Source: Rhizobium glycinendophyticum (GTDB lineage: Bacteria; Pseudomonadota; Alphaproteobacteria; Rhizobiales; Rhizobiaceae). Taken from it: 64,000 nucleotides of DNA. Made by a program: the position numbers and the translations under genes. The DNA is taken from the NCBI RefSeq assembly GCF_006443685.1, contig NZ_VFYP01000004.1, forward strand, positions 1 through 64,000, in the 5' to 3' direction. The notes beneath the pieces are model-generated. The model made no database searches, was not told where the DNA came from, and worked only from the letters and a program-made list of their open reading frames with translations. This document shows, in pieces, positions 1 through 8,043 of this stretch; position 1 is the first letter of the stretch; each line of letters starts with the position of its first letter.

Positions 1-128
1 TGGCGCAACCAGCCAGCCATCGTGATCAGAGCCGGAAAACTCTAATCACCGGCGGTCCAAAGCTTGGTCTCAGAGCATGATGGGCCGGACTCTAATCAAT
101 TCTGGAGAAAATTCGCAGTGGCAGGTCA
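1..128. mobile_element. Probable insertion-sequence terminus
   Basis: The marR reading frame loses all family resemblance at about position 128. There the minus strand begins TGACCTGCC, the style of end seen in IS3-type elements. The rest of the segment holds two copies of ACTCTAATCA (39-48 and 89-98), 50 bases apart, and no gene. The transposase would lie outside the window, so the family assignment is a guess. The interruption of marR is the main evidence. Confidence 0.35.
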
Positions 129-316
129 ATGGCCATGCTTTCCGCCAAAACTGATGGAGGCGTTGGTTCTAAGTCGTAGAGCGAACGCATGAATGACCAT
201 TCCGCTACAATGACATCTTCACCGGATACCTTGCGGGAAAACTCCTGCGACACGGCGTTTGATACCATTCGCATCCAGTAACCGGTGTGATCGGTCAATT
301 TCGGGACTGATGTCAT
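92..316 (-). pseudogene. Truncated MarR-family transcriptional regulator
   Basis: The N-terminal half of a MarR-type winged-helix repressor. The first about 60 residues (from MTSVPKLTD to PPSVLAES) match the dimerisation helix and the start of the DNA-binding domain. MarR proteins are normally about 140-150 residues; here the frame runs into foreign sequence at about 128 and stops at 92, so the recognition helix and wing are missing. The start at 316 is chosen over an upstream in-frame ATG because AAGGAGCT lies at the right distance and because the operator sits between the two ATGs. The product is almost certainly inactive. Confidence 0.7.
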
Positions 317-326
317 GAATAGCTCC

Positions 327-370
327 TTGTTGACTAGGAAACTAAAACGAGAAAGTTTCCTAGTCGACAA
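327..370. promoter_or_regulatory. MarR-type operator (inverted repeat)
   Basis: Two 16-base arms, TTGTTGACTAGGAAAC (327-342) and GTTTCCTAGTCGACAA (355-370), are reverse complements at 15 of 16 positions with a 12-base spacer. The repeat starts at the edge of the marR ribosome-binding site. That is the usual place for an autoregulatory MarR operator, and it has outlived the truncated gene. Confidence 0.65.
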
Positions 371-1049
371 GAATGATCGACCTACCAAATGAGCCGCAGG
401 TCTTTACGGTTCACAACGGCTGGAGTGCACACTTGTAGTTCGGACCTTCTAATCCAGAGCCAAAAAGGAACTAGAAGCGCCTATGTTCGCAGAGCTTTCC
501 CAGAACGGGCAGTCCCGTCCCGACTCGGTCAATGTGCGATGAAAATACCGATTACCATCTAAAGAAACTTGAGCTTTGTGAAGCGGACAGTAAACTCGAG
601 CCGCTGCCTCCGTACTACGTCCACTCAAAAGCGGAAATGCGGAAACAACTCTCGGAACGAGGCCGCGAGCGGACTGGCAGCTTGTGGGAGATTGAGCCTC
701 TACTCGGAATGACTGTAGTAGGGGCGCATAGCGGATATGATTTCCGCTGCGGAGCGGGCAGATTGCGACGTGACATGCGTCAGCTTTTACCTCCACCAGC
801 ATCTGACTGCCCTTCTGCTCAGCGAGCCTCTTACTTCCGATTCCCAATCGGATATTTCCAACTCCCAATCGGAGCCAGCGGCCCAACGGCGGTTGGAGCT
901 ACGAAACAACGCCGCATGAGGCGGTTGCAGCCAACCTCTACGGGCTCGCCTTCCACAGGTATAGAGGTCGATATCTAGACCAGCCCGCGATGGCTCGCCG
1001 TCACAGCGCATGAGAACATCTTTGCATCCGCGACGGGCGTACTGTTCCT
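371..1049. other. Gene-poor stretch with small palindromes
   Basis: No convincing gene was found. Open frames on both strands have no recognisable domain and poor start contexts. The only structure seen is a perfect palindrome TCCGATT-CCC-AATCGGA at 836-852, with its right half repeated (CTCCCAATCGGA) at 862-873. Confidence 0.5.
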
Positions 1050-1763
1050 CTATAGCGACGCCTTACCGATTGATGCCCCGCCATCGACTTGGAGCGTCTG
1101 CCCCGTGATGAAAGCTGCGTCATCGGACAGGAGGAAGTCTATTGCCGCTGCCAGTTCTTCAGGCTTCCCGAACCGGCCCATTGGAATGCCTGAGAGGTAG
1201 CGCGCCTCACCTTTGCTCCCGGCGGGATTGTTGGCGCGAAATAGCTCCGTCTCCGTCGGACCCGGCGATACGGCGTTGACCGTAATCCCGGTCGGAGCAA
1301 GCTCGAGCGCCCAGCTTCGCGTGAAGCTGACAAGGGCGGCCTTGGCGGCGGCGTAGCTCGTCCGCTCGACGCTTCCAAGGACCGTCAGGCTGGAAATATT
1401 GACCACGCGACCCCAGCCACGCGCCCGCATGGCGGGTAGTGCTGCCTGAACGGCGACCAGTGCAGGAAGGAGATTGACGCGCATCACCTCCTCAAGCGTT
1501 CCAACGGCGATATTGCCAAGCGGTGCGGCTCTCACAAGGCCGACATTGTTGATCACGCCATCGACGTTGCCGTCCCGGACGATCTTCACCAGTTCCTCGT
1601 TGGCCGTGCGGTCGGCGAGATCGAGCGGATGAAGCGTACCGGGAAAGCTCTCTACCGGATTGCGGGCAATGCCTATGACCTTATGGCCGCGAGCGGCGAG
1701 CCGTTGAGCAAGTGCCAGGCCGATACCCTTGCTGGCTCCAGTGATCAGGAATGTTCTCTTCAT
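1050..1763 (-). CDS. SDR-family NAD(P)-dependent oxidoreductase
   Basis: A classical short-chain dehydrogenase/reductase of 237 residues, the usual family length. It shows the TGASKGIG nucleotide-binding turn near the N-terminus, NNVG in the central fold, the catalytic serine in NISS, the YAAAK catalytic Tyr/Lys pair, and the SPGPTET loop. It is closest in style to FabG-like 3-oxoacyl reductases and sugar/alcohol dehydrogenases, but the substrate cannot be read from sequence. The start has GAGGGAG upstream. It is the last gene of a four-gene minus-strand set (GST, hydratase-like, peroxiredoxin-like, SDR) that diverges from a LysR regulator. The preceding peroxiredoxin-like gene ends 54 bases away. 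Confidence 0.9.
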   Translation of the reverse strand: MKRTFLITGASKGIGLALAQRLAARGHKVIGIARNPVESFPGTLHPLDLADRTANEELVKIVRDGNVDGVINNVGLVRAAPLGNIAVGTLEEVMRVNLLPALVAVQAALPAMRARGWGRVVNISSLTVLGSVERTSYAAAKAALVSFTRSWALELAPTGITVNAVSPGPTETELFRANNPAGSKGEARYLSGIPMGRFGKPEELAAAIDFLLSDDAAFITGQTLQVDGGASIGKASL

Positions 1764-1817
1764 GGAGTCTCCCTCTGGCCCTGCCTCATCGAAGCAGGGC
1801 CTTTCAATAGATGGGGA

Positions 1818-2498
1818 TCACGCGACGACGCGGCGGCTTGCGGACAGGCGAAGGGCCGGCAGCATGTCGTCGGGTTCCGGGCGGCGGGTGTAATCGGGGT
1901 TCACCTCCGCATAGAGAATGACGCCATCCTGTCCGACGACGTAGCGGGCAGGCATGGGCAGGGTCCAGCTCGCATCGCCGTTGAAGGCGGGGAGATCGTT
2001 CTTCAGCGATTTGTAGAGCTCGACCAGATAGTCCGGCATCGCGAATCGCAGCCCGAAGGCGGCTGCCACGTCGTTATGCGGGTCCGACAGGATCGGGAAG
2101 GTCAGGTTGTTCTTCGCGACCGACTTGCGGCTGTTAACTTGGTTTTGCGGCGAGATCGCAACGAGATTTGCGCCCAGTTCCTCGAATTCCGGCAGCGCCT
2201 CCTCGAGAGCCTGGAGCTCCATGTTGCAATAGGGGCACCACACACCGCGATAGAAGCTGATGACGAGCGGTCCGCGCGCCAGAAGATCGGTGGAGGAGAC
2301 CTTGTTGCCCTCTTGATCGGAGAGACTGAAGGCCGGCAGCACCTCGCCCGCTTTCCGGGCGCGAGCTGCCGCGCCCGAGGCAATCAGCTCGGCAGTCGCG
2401 CGGTGCATGGTCTCGATTACCCTGTATGGGACGTTGTACGGCGGCTTGCCGGCTTCAAAATCGGCCTTGAACGCATCGAGCTTGGATTGGAGTGTCAT
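1818..2498 (-). CDS. Peroxiredoxin-like (AhpC/TSA) family protein
   Basis: A 226-residue thioredoxin-fold protein with YRGVWCPYCN at the position of the peroxidatic cysteine. The CPYC motif marks the peroxiredoxin-like/AhpC-TSA subfamily with an N-terminal helical extension (about residues 1-60). It probably reduces peroxides or protein disulfides in the cytoplasm, since no signal peptide is seen. The start has AAGGAAC upstream. With a GST and an SDR in the same operon, a role in detoxifying reactive or electrophilic compounds is plausible but inferred. Confidence 0.88.
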   Translation of the reverse strand: MTLQSKLDAFKADFEAGKPPYNVPYRVIETMHRATAELIASGAAARARKAGEVLPAFSLSDQEGNKVSSTDLLARGPLVISFYRGVWCPYCNMELQALEEALPEFEELGANLVAISPQNQVNSRKSVAKNNLTFPILSDPHNDVAAAFGLRFAMPDYLVELYKSLKNDLPAFNGDASWTLPMPARYVVGQDGVILYAEVNPDYTRRPEPDDMLPALRLSASRRVVA

Positions 2499-2570
2499 GA
2501 TCTTGTTCCTTCAAGAGGTGAAGGCACTTCAGGGTGAAGCCGGAAGCGCGGTGATTGGGTAGGGGACGGT

Positions 2571-3341
2571 TCAGCCTTTGGCGGCCATGGATCGGGCGAC
2601 TTCGGCCGCGCTGATGCCTTCAAGCGCCAGGCCATAGCCAGCACCCTCGTCGATGATCCGGCGCAGCTTCTGCGTCAGCGCGATGCGGGTGTAGCGGCTG
2701 GTCAGCGGCGGAAGAGCGGCAATGCCCTCGGCGATCTCATGGGCGCGGGCAAGCAGCCGATCGGCCGGCACAATCTCGTTGACCACGCCCCACTCTTTTG
2801 CCGTCTGAGCATCCAACACCTGGCGAGTCAGGATAAAGTGGCGGCCGCGGATCGAGCCGATCACTTCCGGCCAGAGCAGGTTGACACCATCGCCCGGCAC
2901 GATGCCGAAGTCGAAATGCGGCTTGTCCTGGAAGACGGTTTCCGGCGTGGCCAGAATGATGTCGGTCAGCAGCGCATATTCCGAGTGCAGCAGCACCGGA
3001 CCGTTCAGCGCGGTGATTATCGGAACCTCGATGTCGAGGATATTCATGAGCACCTTCTTGCCCTCGCGCAGGATCTTGTCATAGCCGCGCGGCGAGAAGA
3101 AATCGAAGCCCTCGGGGCTGATTGCATCCATGAAGGCATCGCCGGAGCCGGTGAGGATCACGACGCGATTCTCGGAATCGGAACCAATCTGGTGGAAGAG
3201 CTCGACGAACTGTTCATGGGTATGGCCGTTGAACTGAAGCTTGCCGCCATTGGTGTGGAGCGCGACTTCGAGGACGCCGTTTGGCGAGCGGGTCAGGCGG
3301 GCATTCGGGAAGCTGTTCTTGTAAGTGTCGAAACGGGACAT
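2571..3341 (-). CDS. Enoyl-CoA hydratase/isomerase (crotonase) family protein
   Basis: 256 residues with the crotonase fold pattern. It has an N-terminal strand region (VLEVALHTNGG), an oxyanion-hole region around LTGSGDAF, a second one near ITALNGPVLLHSEYALLTDI, and FGIVPGDGVNLLWPE. The start at 3341 is chosen over a longer frame because TAGGAGGACCCTC precedes this ATG. The family covers hydratases, isomerases, dehalogenases and C-C lyases, and the usual Glu pair of hydratases is not clearly conserved, so the reaction is open. It lies between the GST and peroxiredoxin-like genes in one apparent operon. Confidence 0.85.
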   Translation of the reverse strand: MSRFDTYKNSFPNARLTRSPNGVLEVALHTNGGKLQFNGHTHEQFVELFHQIGSDSENRVVILTGSGDAFMDAISPEGFDFFSPRGYDKILREGKKVLMNILDIEVPIITALNGPVLLHSEYALLTDIILATPETVFQDKPHFDFGIVPGDGVNLLWPEVIGSIRGRHFILTRQVLDAQTAKEWGVVNEIVPADRLLARAHEIAEGIAALPPLTSRYTRIALTQKLRRIIDEGAGYGLALEGISAAEVARSMAAKG

Positions 3342-3390
3342 GAGGGTCCTCCTATGGGTTTGACGCATTTTGAGTGATTTGAGGGGAAAA

Positions 3391-4011
3391 TCAGGCAGCC
3401 GGCACGAGGGCTTCGATGCGGGCAATGGCGCGCTCTACGGCCGGGCGCGCAGCCACGGTCTCGTACCAGCGGGAAAGATTGGAGCGCTCGTCGAGCGTCA
3501 CGGCGGGAAACTGCCGACGCCAGAGCCAGCCGAAATGCGCAATGTCGGCAATGGTGAAGTCGTCGCCGGCCATGAAGGCCTGGTTGGCGAGTTTGTCTTC
3601 GAGAAGACCGAGGATACGGTCGGCCTCGCCCGAGAAACGGGCTTCGGCGATCGGCTGCGGCTCGGGCGAGGAGCGCTTGAAGAAGCCGGCATTGCCAAAA
3701 GCCGGGCTCAGGGCAGAGGCGTGAAAGAAGAGCTGCTCGAAGACGCGGGCGCGGCCTTCGCCATCACTCGGAAGAAGCTTGCCCGTCTTCTCGGCCAGGT
3801 AAACCAGGATGGCGGCGCTTTCCGTAAGCACCAGGGCGTCATCGACAAGCACCGGCACCTTGGCGTTGACGTTGAGCGCCACGAAAGCCGCATCCTTCTG
3901 CTCACCCTTGCGGACATTGACCGGCTTCAGGTCATAAGCGAGGCCCAGTTCCTCCAGCGCGATTGGCACCTTGACGCTGTTGGGGGTGGCAAAGGCGTAA
4001 ACGTCGATCAT
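3391..4011 (-). CDS. Glutathione S-transferase family protein
   Basis: A 206-residue cytosolic GST. The N-terminal thioredoxin-like domain (about 1-80) includes ATPNSVKVPIALEELG and NAKVPVLVDD followed by LTESAAILVYLAE, the glutathione gamma-Glu site. The C-terminal helical domain (about 90-200) has FMAGDDFTIADIAHFGWLWR, the N-capping box. The start at 4011 is preferred because GGAG lies six bases upstream; two earlier in-frame ATGs are possible. It is the first gene of the leftward operon and diverges from lysR. Confidence 0.88.
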   Translation of the reverse strand: MIDVYAFATPNSVKVPIALEELGLAYDLKPVNVRKGEQKDAAFVALNVNAKVPVLVDDALVLTESAAILVYLAEKTGKLLPSDGEGRARVFEQLFFHASALSPAFGNAGFFKRSSPEPQPIAEARFSGEADRILGLLEDKLANQAFMAGDDFTIADIAHFGWLWRRQFPAVTLDERSNLSRWYETVAARPAVERAIARIEALVPAA

Positions 4012-4096
4012 CTTCGTCTCCATCCGATCGTGTTCGTTGGAGAGCGTTATGACCATTCCTCGTCACTTGCTGCAGACGCCTTGTGGCGATAATGCT

Positions 4097-4113
4097 TATT
4101 CCGAAGAGGAATA
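4097..4113. promoter_or_regulatory. Inverted repeat at lysR translation start
   Basis: TATTCC-GAAGA-GGAATA is a perfect 6-base inverted repeat that overlaps the lysR ribosome-binding site. Its place in the divergent lysR-GST gap fits an autoregulatory LysR site. This is a positional inference only. Confidence 0.3.
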
Positions 4114-4117
4114 TGCA

Positions 4118-4993
4118 ATGGACAGACTGCAGGCGATGGCGTCATTCGTGCGGGTGGTGGAAACGGGGTCCTTCTCGCAGGCGGCCCGGCAGATCGGGGT
4201 TGGCCAGCCGGCGATCTCGAAGACGATCGCGCAACTGGAAGATCGTCTTCAGGTACGCCTTCTTATCCGCTCGACACATGGCTTGACGCCCACGGATGCA
4301 GGGATGCGCTTTTACGAAAGGGCCAAAGCCGCGATACATGAAGCGGACGAGGCCGAGCTTGAGGCAAAGGGTGCAGGATCAGGATTGTCGGGACGACTTC
4401 GCGTCTGCGCAGCAACTACCTTTGCGCGGCTGATGGTCATTCCGTACCTGCCGGAGTTTATGGAACGACATCCAGACCTGGACGTCGATATCGTCCTAGA
4501 CGACCGGGTGATCGATCTCGTCTCCGAAGGGATCGATATCGGCCTGCGAATGGGTGAGCTTACGGACTCCTCCGCCGTCGCACGCCGCCTTGCTACCGGT
4601 CGGCGTTCGGTCGTCGCGACGCACGCCTATCTGGAAAAGCACGGCGTTCCGAACGTGCCCGCCGATCTCGCCGCGCATGATGCAGTCGTCTACACCCAGC
4701 TTGGCAGAAGCTGGACCTTCTGCCGGAACGGCACCGAAGCGTCGGTCGCCGTCTCAGGCCGCGTGCAGTTCAGCGCTGCGGAGGGAATACGCGCGGCGGT
4801 AAAAGCTGACATGGGGCTCGCCGTCACCTCCGATTGGATGTTTTGGCCGGAGCTTCAAAGCGGCGAGGTTATCCGCATTCTCGAAGATTGGGAGCTGCCG
4901 CCCATCGATCTTTGGGCCGTGTTCCCGACCGGGCGGCTGGCTAGCGCCAAGGCGCGGGCGTTTGCGGAATTCGTTGAGCAGGTGCTTGCGTGA
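4118..4993 (+). CDS. LysR-family transcriptional regulator
   Basis: 291 residues. The N-terminal winged helix-turn-helix (about 1-60, FVRVVETGSFSQAARQIGVG and LEDRLQVRLLIRST) is followed by a periplasmic-binding-protein-like effector domain (about 90-290) of the DsdA/YafC-type subgroup. The start at 4118 is chosen because the domain begins MDRLQAMASF and AGAGGA lies just upstream; the longer frame adds 27 unrelated residues. It diverges from the GST operon, so control of that operon is likely. The inducer is unknown. Confidence 0.9.
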   Translation: MDRLQAMASFVRVVETGSFSQAARQIGVGQPAISKTIAQLEDRLQVRLLIRSTHGLTPTDAGMRFYERAKAAIHEADEAELEAKGAGSGLSGRLRVCAATTFARLMVIPYLPEFMERHPDLDVDIVLDDRVIDLVSEGIDIGLRMGELTDSSAVARRLATGRRSVVATHAYLEKHGVPNVPADLAAHDAVVYTQLGRSWTFCRNGTEASVAVSGRVQFSAAEGIRAAVKADMGLAVTSDWMFWPELQSGEVIRILEDWELPPIDLWAVFPTGRLASAKARAFAEFVEQVLA

Positions 4994-5027
4994 AATGCCC
5001 GGTCTGTGATCGAACGCAAGAAATTGA

Positions 5028-5336
5028 ACGCTGGCGCCTCACTCCCCGCTCGGTCCGATCGCACTTGCCGCTTGCCTGCAGGTCGATGCGATCAGCTACA
5101 ATGCCTTCATTCAAGAGCAGACACTCGGCATCCACTACAACCAGTCCAATGATGTTCTGGACTACATCGTCAACAGGGACGTCTTCCAATATCTCGAGGG
5201 CTATGCCGCCATCCCACGGGGACTTGGCCTCGGAATAGAGATCGATGAGGCCCATGTGATTGAGCGCGCCAAGGAGGGCCATCGCTGGCGCAACACGATC
5301 TGGCGGCATGCCGACGGCAGTTTCGCAGAGTGGTGA
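5028..5336 (+). pseudogene. C-terminal relic of a galactonate dehydratase-type enolase-superfamily gene
   Basis: An open stretch of about 102 codons with no start codon, preceded in frame by TGA at 5025-5027. It reads LAPHSPLGPIALAACLQVD, then SYNAFIQEQTLGIHYNQ, and ends WRHADGSFAEW. This is the C-terminal signature of D-galactonate dehydratase (DgoD-like) proteins, where the family ends WRH-x-D-x-S-x-AEW. About three quarters of the gene is missing upstream, where the lysR gene ends 35 bases away. The relic suggests a past deletion or rearrangement at this junction. The remaining codons look undecayed, so the event may be recent. Confidence 0.75.
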
Positions 5337-5616
5337 CACCGTCTTGCCGAGTATCCCGGCGCCTTGAAGAGGATCTTCTGTGTCCAGGGATCCCCATTTC
5401 CTTGCTCGCAAGAAGCGGTCAGCAGTGACAGCAAACGGTCTGGCACAGTTTGCGGGCAGTCGCGTGTTGGCTGAGGGGCATACATGCGCTTCGATTTTGA
5501 GGTTGGAGGCTACAGCCGGTCGGCCAGGGCTCCCCCCGGCGTCAAAATAAGTCGCAGCCTCTGGTTGACTTGAAGGAGAACTTCTCTTTCTGTGAGGTGA
5601 AACAAGGGGGATTTCA

Positions 5617-6102
5617 ATGACTTTAAAGCTCTTGGCCTTAGCCGTAGCTGCAGCCGCTATACTCACCGGCTGCCAGACGCAATATCAGGAGATGGGCGCC
5701 ACCGGTGGGGTTACCGCCGCTCCAATAACGAACGATACGTATCGCATCTCCTCGCGAGGAAACGGGTTTACCGACCCTACCACCATCCAGGACTATAGCC
5801 TGTTGAAAGCTGCCGAGGTGACTTTAGCGTCCGGGGGAACACACTTCCTTGTCGTCACCGCAAACGACGCAACAAATCGATCTATCGGCTCGACACCCGG
5901 TACCTTCCAGACCAACGTCTACGGTAATACGGCCTTCACCACATATAACCCTGGCGTGACCTACGACATTGTCAAACCCGGGCAAGACCTGATCGTGCAA
6001 GTCTTGAAACTTCCCGTCGGCACCGCATCACCATCCGGAGCGTTCGATGCGCAACAGGTCTATAACAACATCAGCCCGAGGGTAATCAGGCCCAAGAAAT
6101 AA
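5617..6102 (+). CDS. Lipoprotein of the CC0125/CC1285 type
   Basis: 161 residues with a lipoprotein signal peptide (charged start, hydrophobic stretch, LTGC lipobox with the acylated Cys at about residue 19). The mature part (TYRISSRGNGFTDPTT, then YSLLKAAEVTLASGGTHFLVV) resembles the small alphaproteobacterial lipoprotein family named after Caulobacter CC0125/CC1285, of unknown function. AAGGGGG precedes the ATG. It is expected to be anchored in the outer or inner membrane facing the periplasm. It stands alone, 30 bases before the next frame. Confidence 0.75.
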   Translation: MTLKLLALAVAAAAILTGCQTQYQEMGATGGVTAAPITNDTYRISSRGNGFTDPTTIQDYSLLKAAEVTLASGGTHFLVVTANDATNRSIGSTPGTFQTNVYGNTAFTTYNPGVTYDIVKPGQDLIVQVLKLPVGTASPSGAFDAQQVYNNISPRVIRPKK

Positions 6103-6131
6103 CGGGCCGCAGCGCGGCTGATGGTGATCCG

Positions 6132-6784
6132 GTGCGGAAGATCGCGGCTTGGGTTGGTGTGTTGCTCGTTGTGCTCGTCCTGTTAGGGCGGGAGGACAAC
6201 AAGTCCTCGCCTCCATTTTCTGCCCCACAGCCCGCAGCTGTTTCTGCTGAGCACCCCCCAAAGCCGGTCGCCCCAGAGCCCTCTGCTGTCACAAACCGGC
6301 CCGGGACTGCGGCCGCACGTGCGGAACCAATGTATGTGACTGGCAATGGAGTCGCCTTTCGCGCTGGTCCGAGCATCGAACAGCAGATCATCGATCGCTT
6401 TGACAAGGGACGTGAGGTGACGCCTGTGGGCACAAGTACCGACTGGACTGAGGTCCTCGATCACCTGACGCAACGAATGGGATGGATTGCGACACGCTTT
6501 CTGTCTAATAGCCCGCCAGAACAAGAGGTACCTCGACAGGCCCAGTTACCGCCACAGAAGCAGCCTCCTTCCGCGCCTGCGACTTCTGACGCGACCATCG
6601 TTCAGCGGATCATCGCTCAATCAATCGCAAACTATCCCGGCTCCGCCCATGCCCCTATAGCCGGGATCGTGGAGGCCGGAGATGCGGAAAGCGAAGTGCA
6701 TATTCCAAGCCTGGCGGCTATGCGCCCATCTGCTTTGCCGACGATGTGTCCAGAGATATGATTGGGGCGTTTCGCCAGCAGTGA
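6132..6784 (+). pseudogene. Frameshifted SH3-domain periplasmic/membrane-anchored protein
   Basis: Starts with a signal anchor (MRKIAAWVGVLLVVLVLLG), then a Pro/Ala-rich linker, a bacterial SH3 domain (about residues 68-125: YVTGNGVAFRAGPSIEQQII through GWIATRFLS) and a second linker. The family normally ends with a Cys-rich module. Here that module is present but in the next frame from about 6650: CPYSRDRGGRRCGKRSAYSK followed by PGGYAPICFADD and a stop at 6784. One missing T after 6644 (restoring GSCPCPY) would join the two parts. As read, the protein ends at 6761 with an unrelated tail. Either a real mutation or a sequencing deletion. Confidence 0.7.
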
Positions 6785-7179
6785 CGACTTGCGCCTACTG
6801 GCGAAAGTTTCGTTCTATTTTGCCAAGGGTCGAGACCGATCACTTGTCCGGAGTTGATTTTGCTGGCAAGCCCGCACCGTTTTCGTCGCCCGCTGGTCAT
6901 GCCGGCTCGCTGTCGCTGCCCCGCAGCGGACCCGGCCCACAGGGATCCGCCAATGTGCATAGAGGTTGTAGTCTTTGACCTTGCCCCGCTGAACTAATCC
7001 ATTTTGAAGTAAGCTCTGGCCTATTGAGGGGACCAGAGTATGAAGTGCAACCGTTTCACATATAGAGCCGATTTTCAGGATATCGAAGGTGCAAGATGCA
7101 GGCATGCACACCGGTCTCGGAGCGCTTTTTGGCGATGTTTTGCGCCGATGCTATTGCTTAATCTTCTGACACTCCCGGA
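6785..7179. other. Gene-poor stretch
   Basis: About 395 bases with no frame I can support. Short frames on both strands lack domains and ribosome-binding sites. No repeat or terminator stands out. Confidence 0.4.
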
Positions 7180-7443
7180 TCACTGGACGGAATGTTCTGC
7201 AGCCATAGATTTCGGCAATTCGCGATTTCCAATATCCTGAACAAGCGATGTCAAGGCCATTTCCAGGAGGTATGTCGACATACCCAGGTTCAATTGCTTC
7301 GCGCGTTGGCACACAAATGATACCATCCGACCCAGTGCGAGAACCTCGTCGGAATCGGATTCAGTTTGCGGAAATTCCGCCGTTTCAACCATTGCCATGA
7401 CCGCCCCCGGTTTGATCAGTTCGCCGTGCCAATTCTCTGGCAT
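7180..7443 (-). CDS. Small hypothetical protein downstream of XRE regulator
   Basis: 87 residues of unknown function. After an acidic, disordered-looking start (TESDSDEV) there is a predicted helical segment, MVSFVCQRAKQLNLGMSTYL followed by LEMALTSLVQDIG, with heptad-like hydrophobic spacing. It starts 46 bases after the XRE gene stop on the same strand, so the two are probably co-transcribed. Small helical proteins next to XRE repressors can act as partners or anti-repressors; that is only an analogy here. Confidence 0.5.
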   Translation of the reverse strand: MPENWHGELIKPGAVMAMVETAEFPQTESDSDEVLALGRMVSFVCQRAKQLNLGMSTYLLEMALTSLVQDIGNRELPKSMAAEHSVQ

Positions 7444-7489
7444 CCATCTACCTGACCAGACCCGCCGTTACACGAACGTCACAGCTGCG

Positions 7490-7918
7490 TTAAACCAGAG
7501 TGGGCGTGTCGTCAGTTTGGGTTTCTCCCGCCGTTGCAAGCGCACAAACGAGTGCAACAATACGCCTTCTTACATTTGCGCTCTTTATCTTTGTGAAAGC
7601 TTGGTTCAGCGCGAATCCTTCGGTTGACGCTGCAAAAGCTTCCAACTCACGACCCTCGCTGCCTCCTGAAGCCTCCTGGTCAGGGCCGAGCAAGCTGTTC
7701 GGGAACAGCGCATTCACCTTGATCCCGAGGATCGAAGCGATTCCCTGAATACGGGAGGCTCCAACGCGGTTGGTGCCCTTTTCATATTTCTGGACCTGCT
7801 GAAACGTTATCCCAAGCCTTTCAGCCAACGCGGTCTGGCTCATGCCAATCATTTTCCGATGTAGGCGAATCTGGGAGCCGACATGCATGTCTATTGGGCT
7901 TGGCGTTTTCGGCTGCAT
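7490..7918 (-). CDS. XRE-family helix-turn-helix regulator
   Basis: 142 residues. A Cro/CI-type helix-turn-helix occupies about residues 10-65 (VGSQIRLHRKMIGMSQTALA, then LGITFQQVQKYEKGTNRVGA), followed by an acidic linker and a C-terminal helical part (FALNQAFTKIKSANVRRRIV). This architecture is common for rhizobial phage-repressor-like regulators. The start at 7918 (MQPKTPSP) is chosen because the longer frame adds a Cys-rich tract unlike the family. The deiminase gene ends 125 bases upstream on the same strand; whether the RiPP-like operon reads into it is unknown. Confidence 0.82.
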   Translation of the reverse strand: MQPKTPSPIDMHVGSQIRLHRKMIGMSQTALAERLGITFQQVQKYEKGTNRVGASRIQGIASILGIKVNALFPNSLLGPDQEASGGSEGRELEAFAASTEGFALNQAFTKIKSANVRRRIVALVCALATAGETQTDDTPTLV

Positions 7919-8043
7919 AAGAAAATCTCCAGATAGTGGGGCACACGCAAAAGGATTGCTCACCCTTACGGTACACTTGAGCAGAACACACCTGCAATAC
8001 AATTTTGGAGAGTTGAAGAAGATCAACCAAGCTCAGCATTGGT

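Noticed and set aside
449..978. Overlapping frames of about 145 codons on both strands
   Set aside because: No domain, no ribosome-binding site, and odd composition on both strands; they look like chance frames in GC-rich DNA.
4941..5666. A 241-codon minus-strand frame across the end of lysR and the dgoD relic
   Set aside because: It is antisense to the end of a well-supported lysR gene and to the recognisable dehydratase relic, and its residues show no domain.
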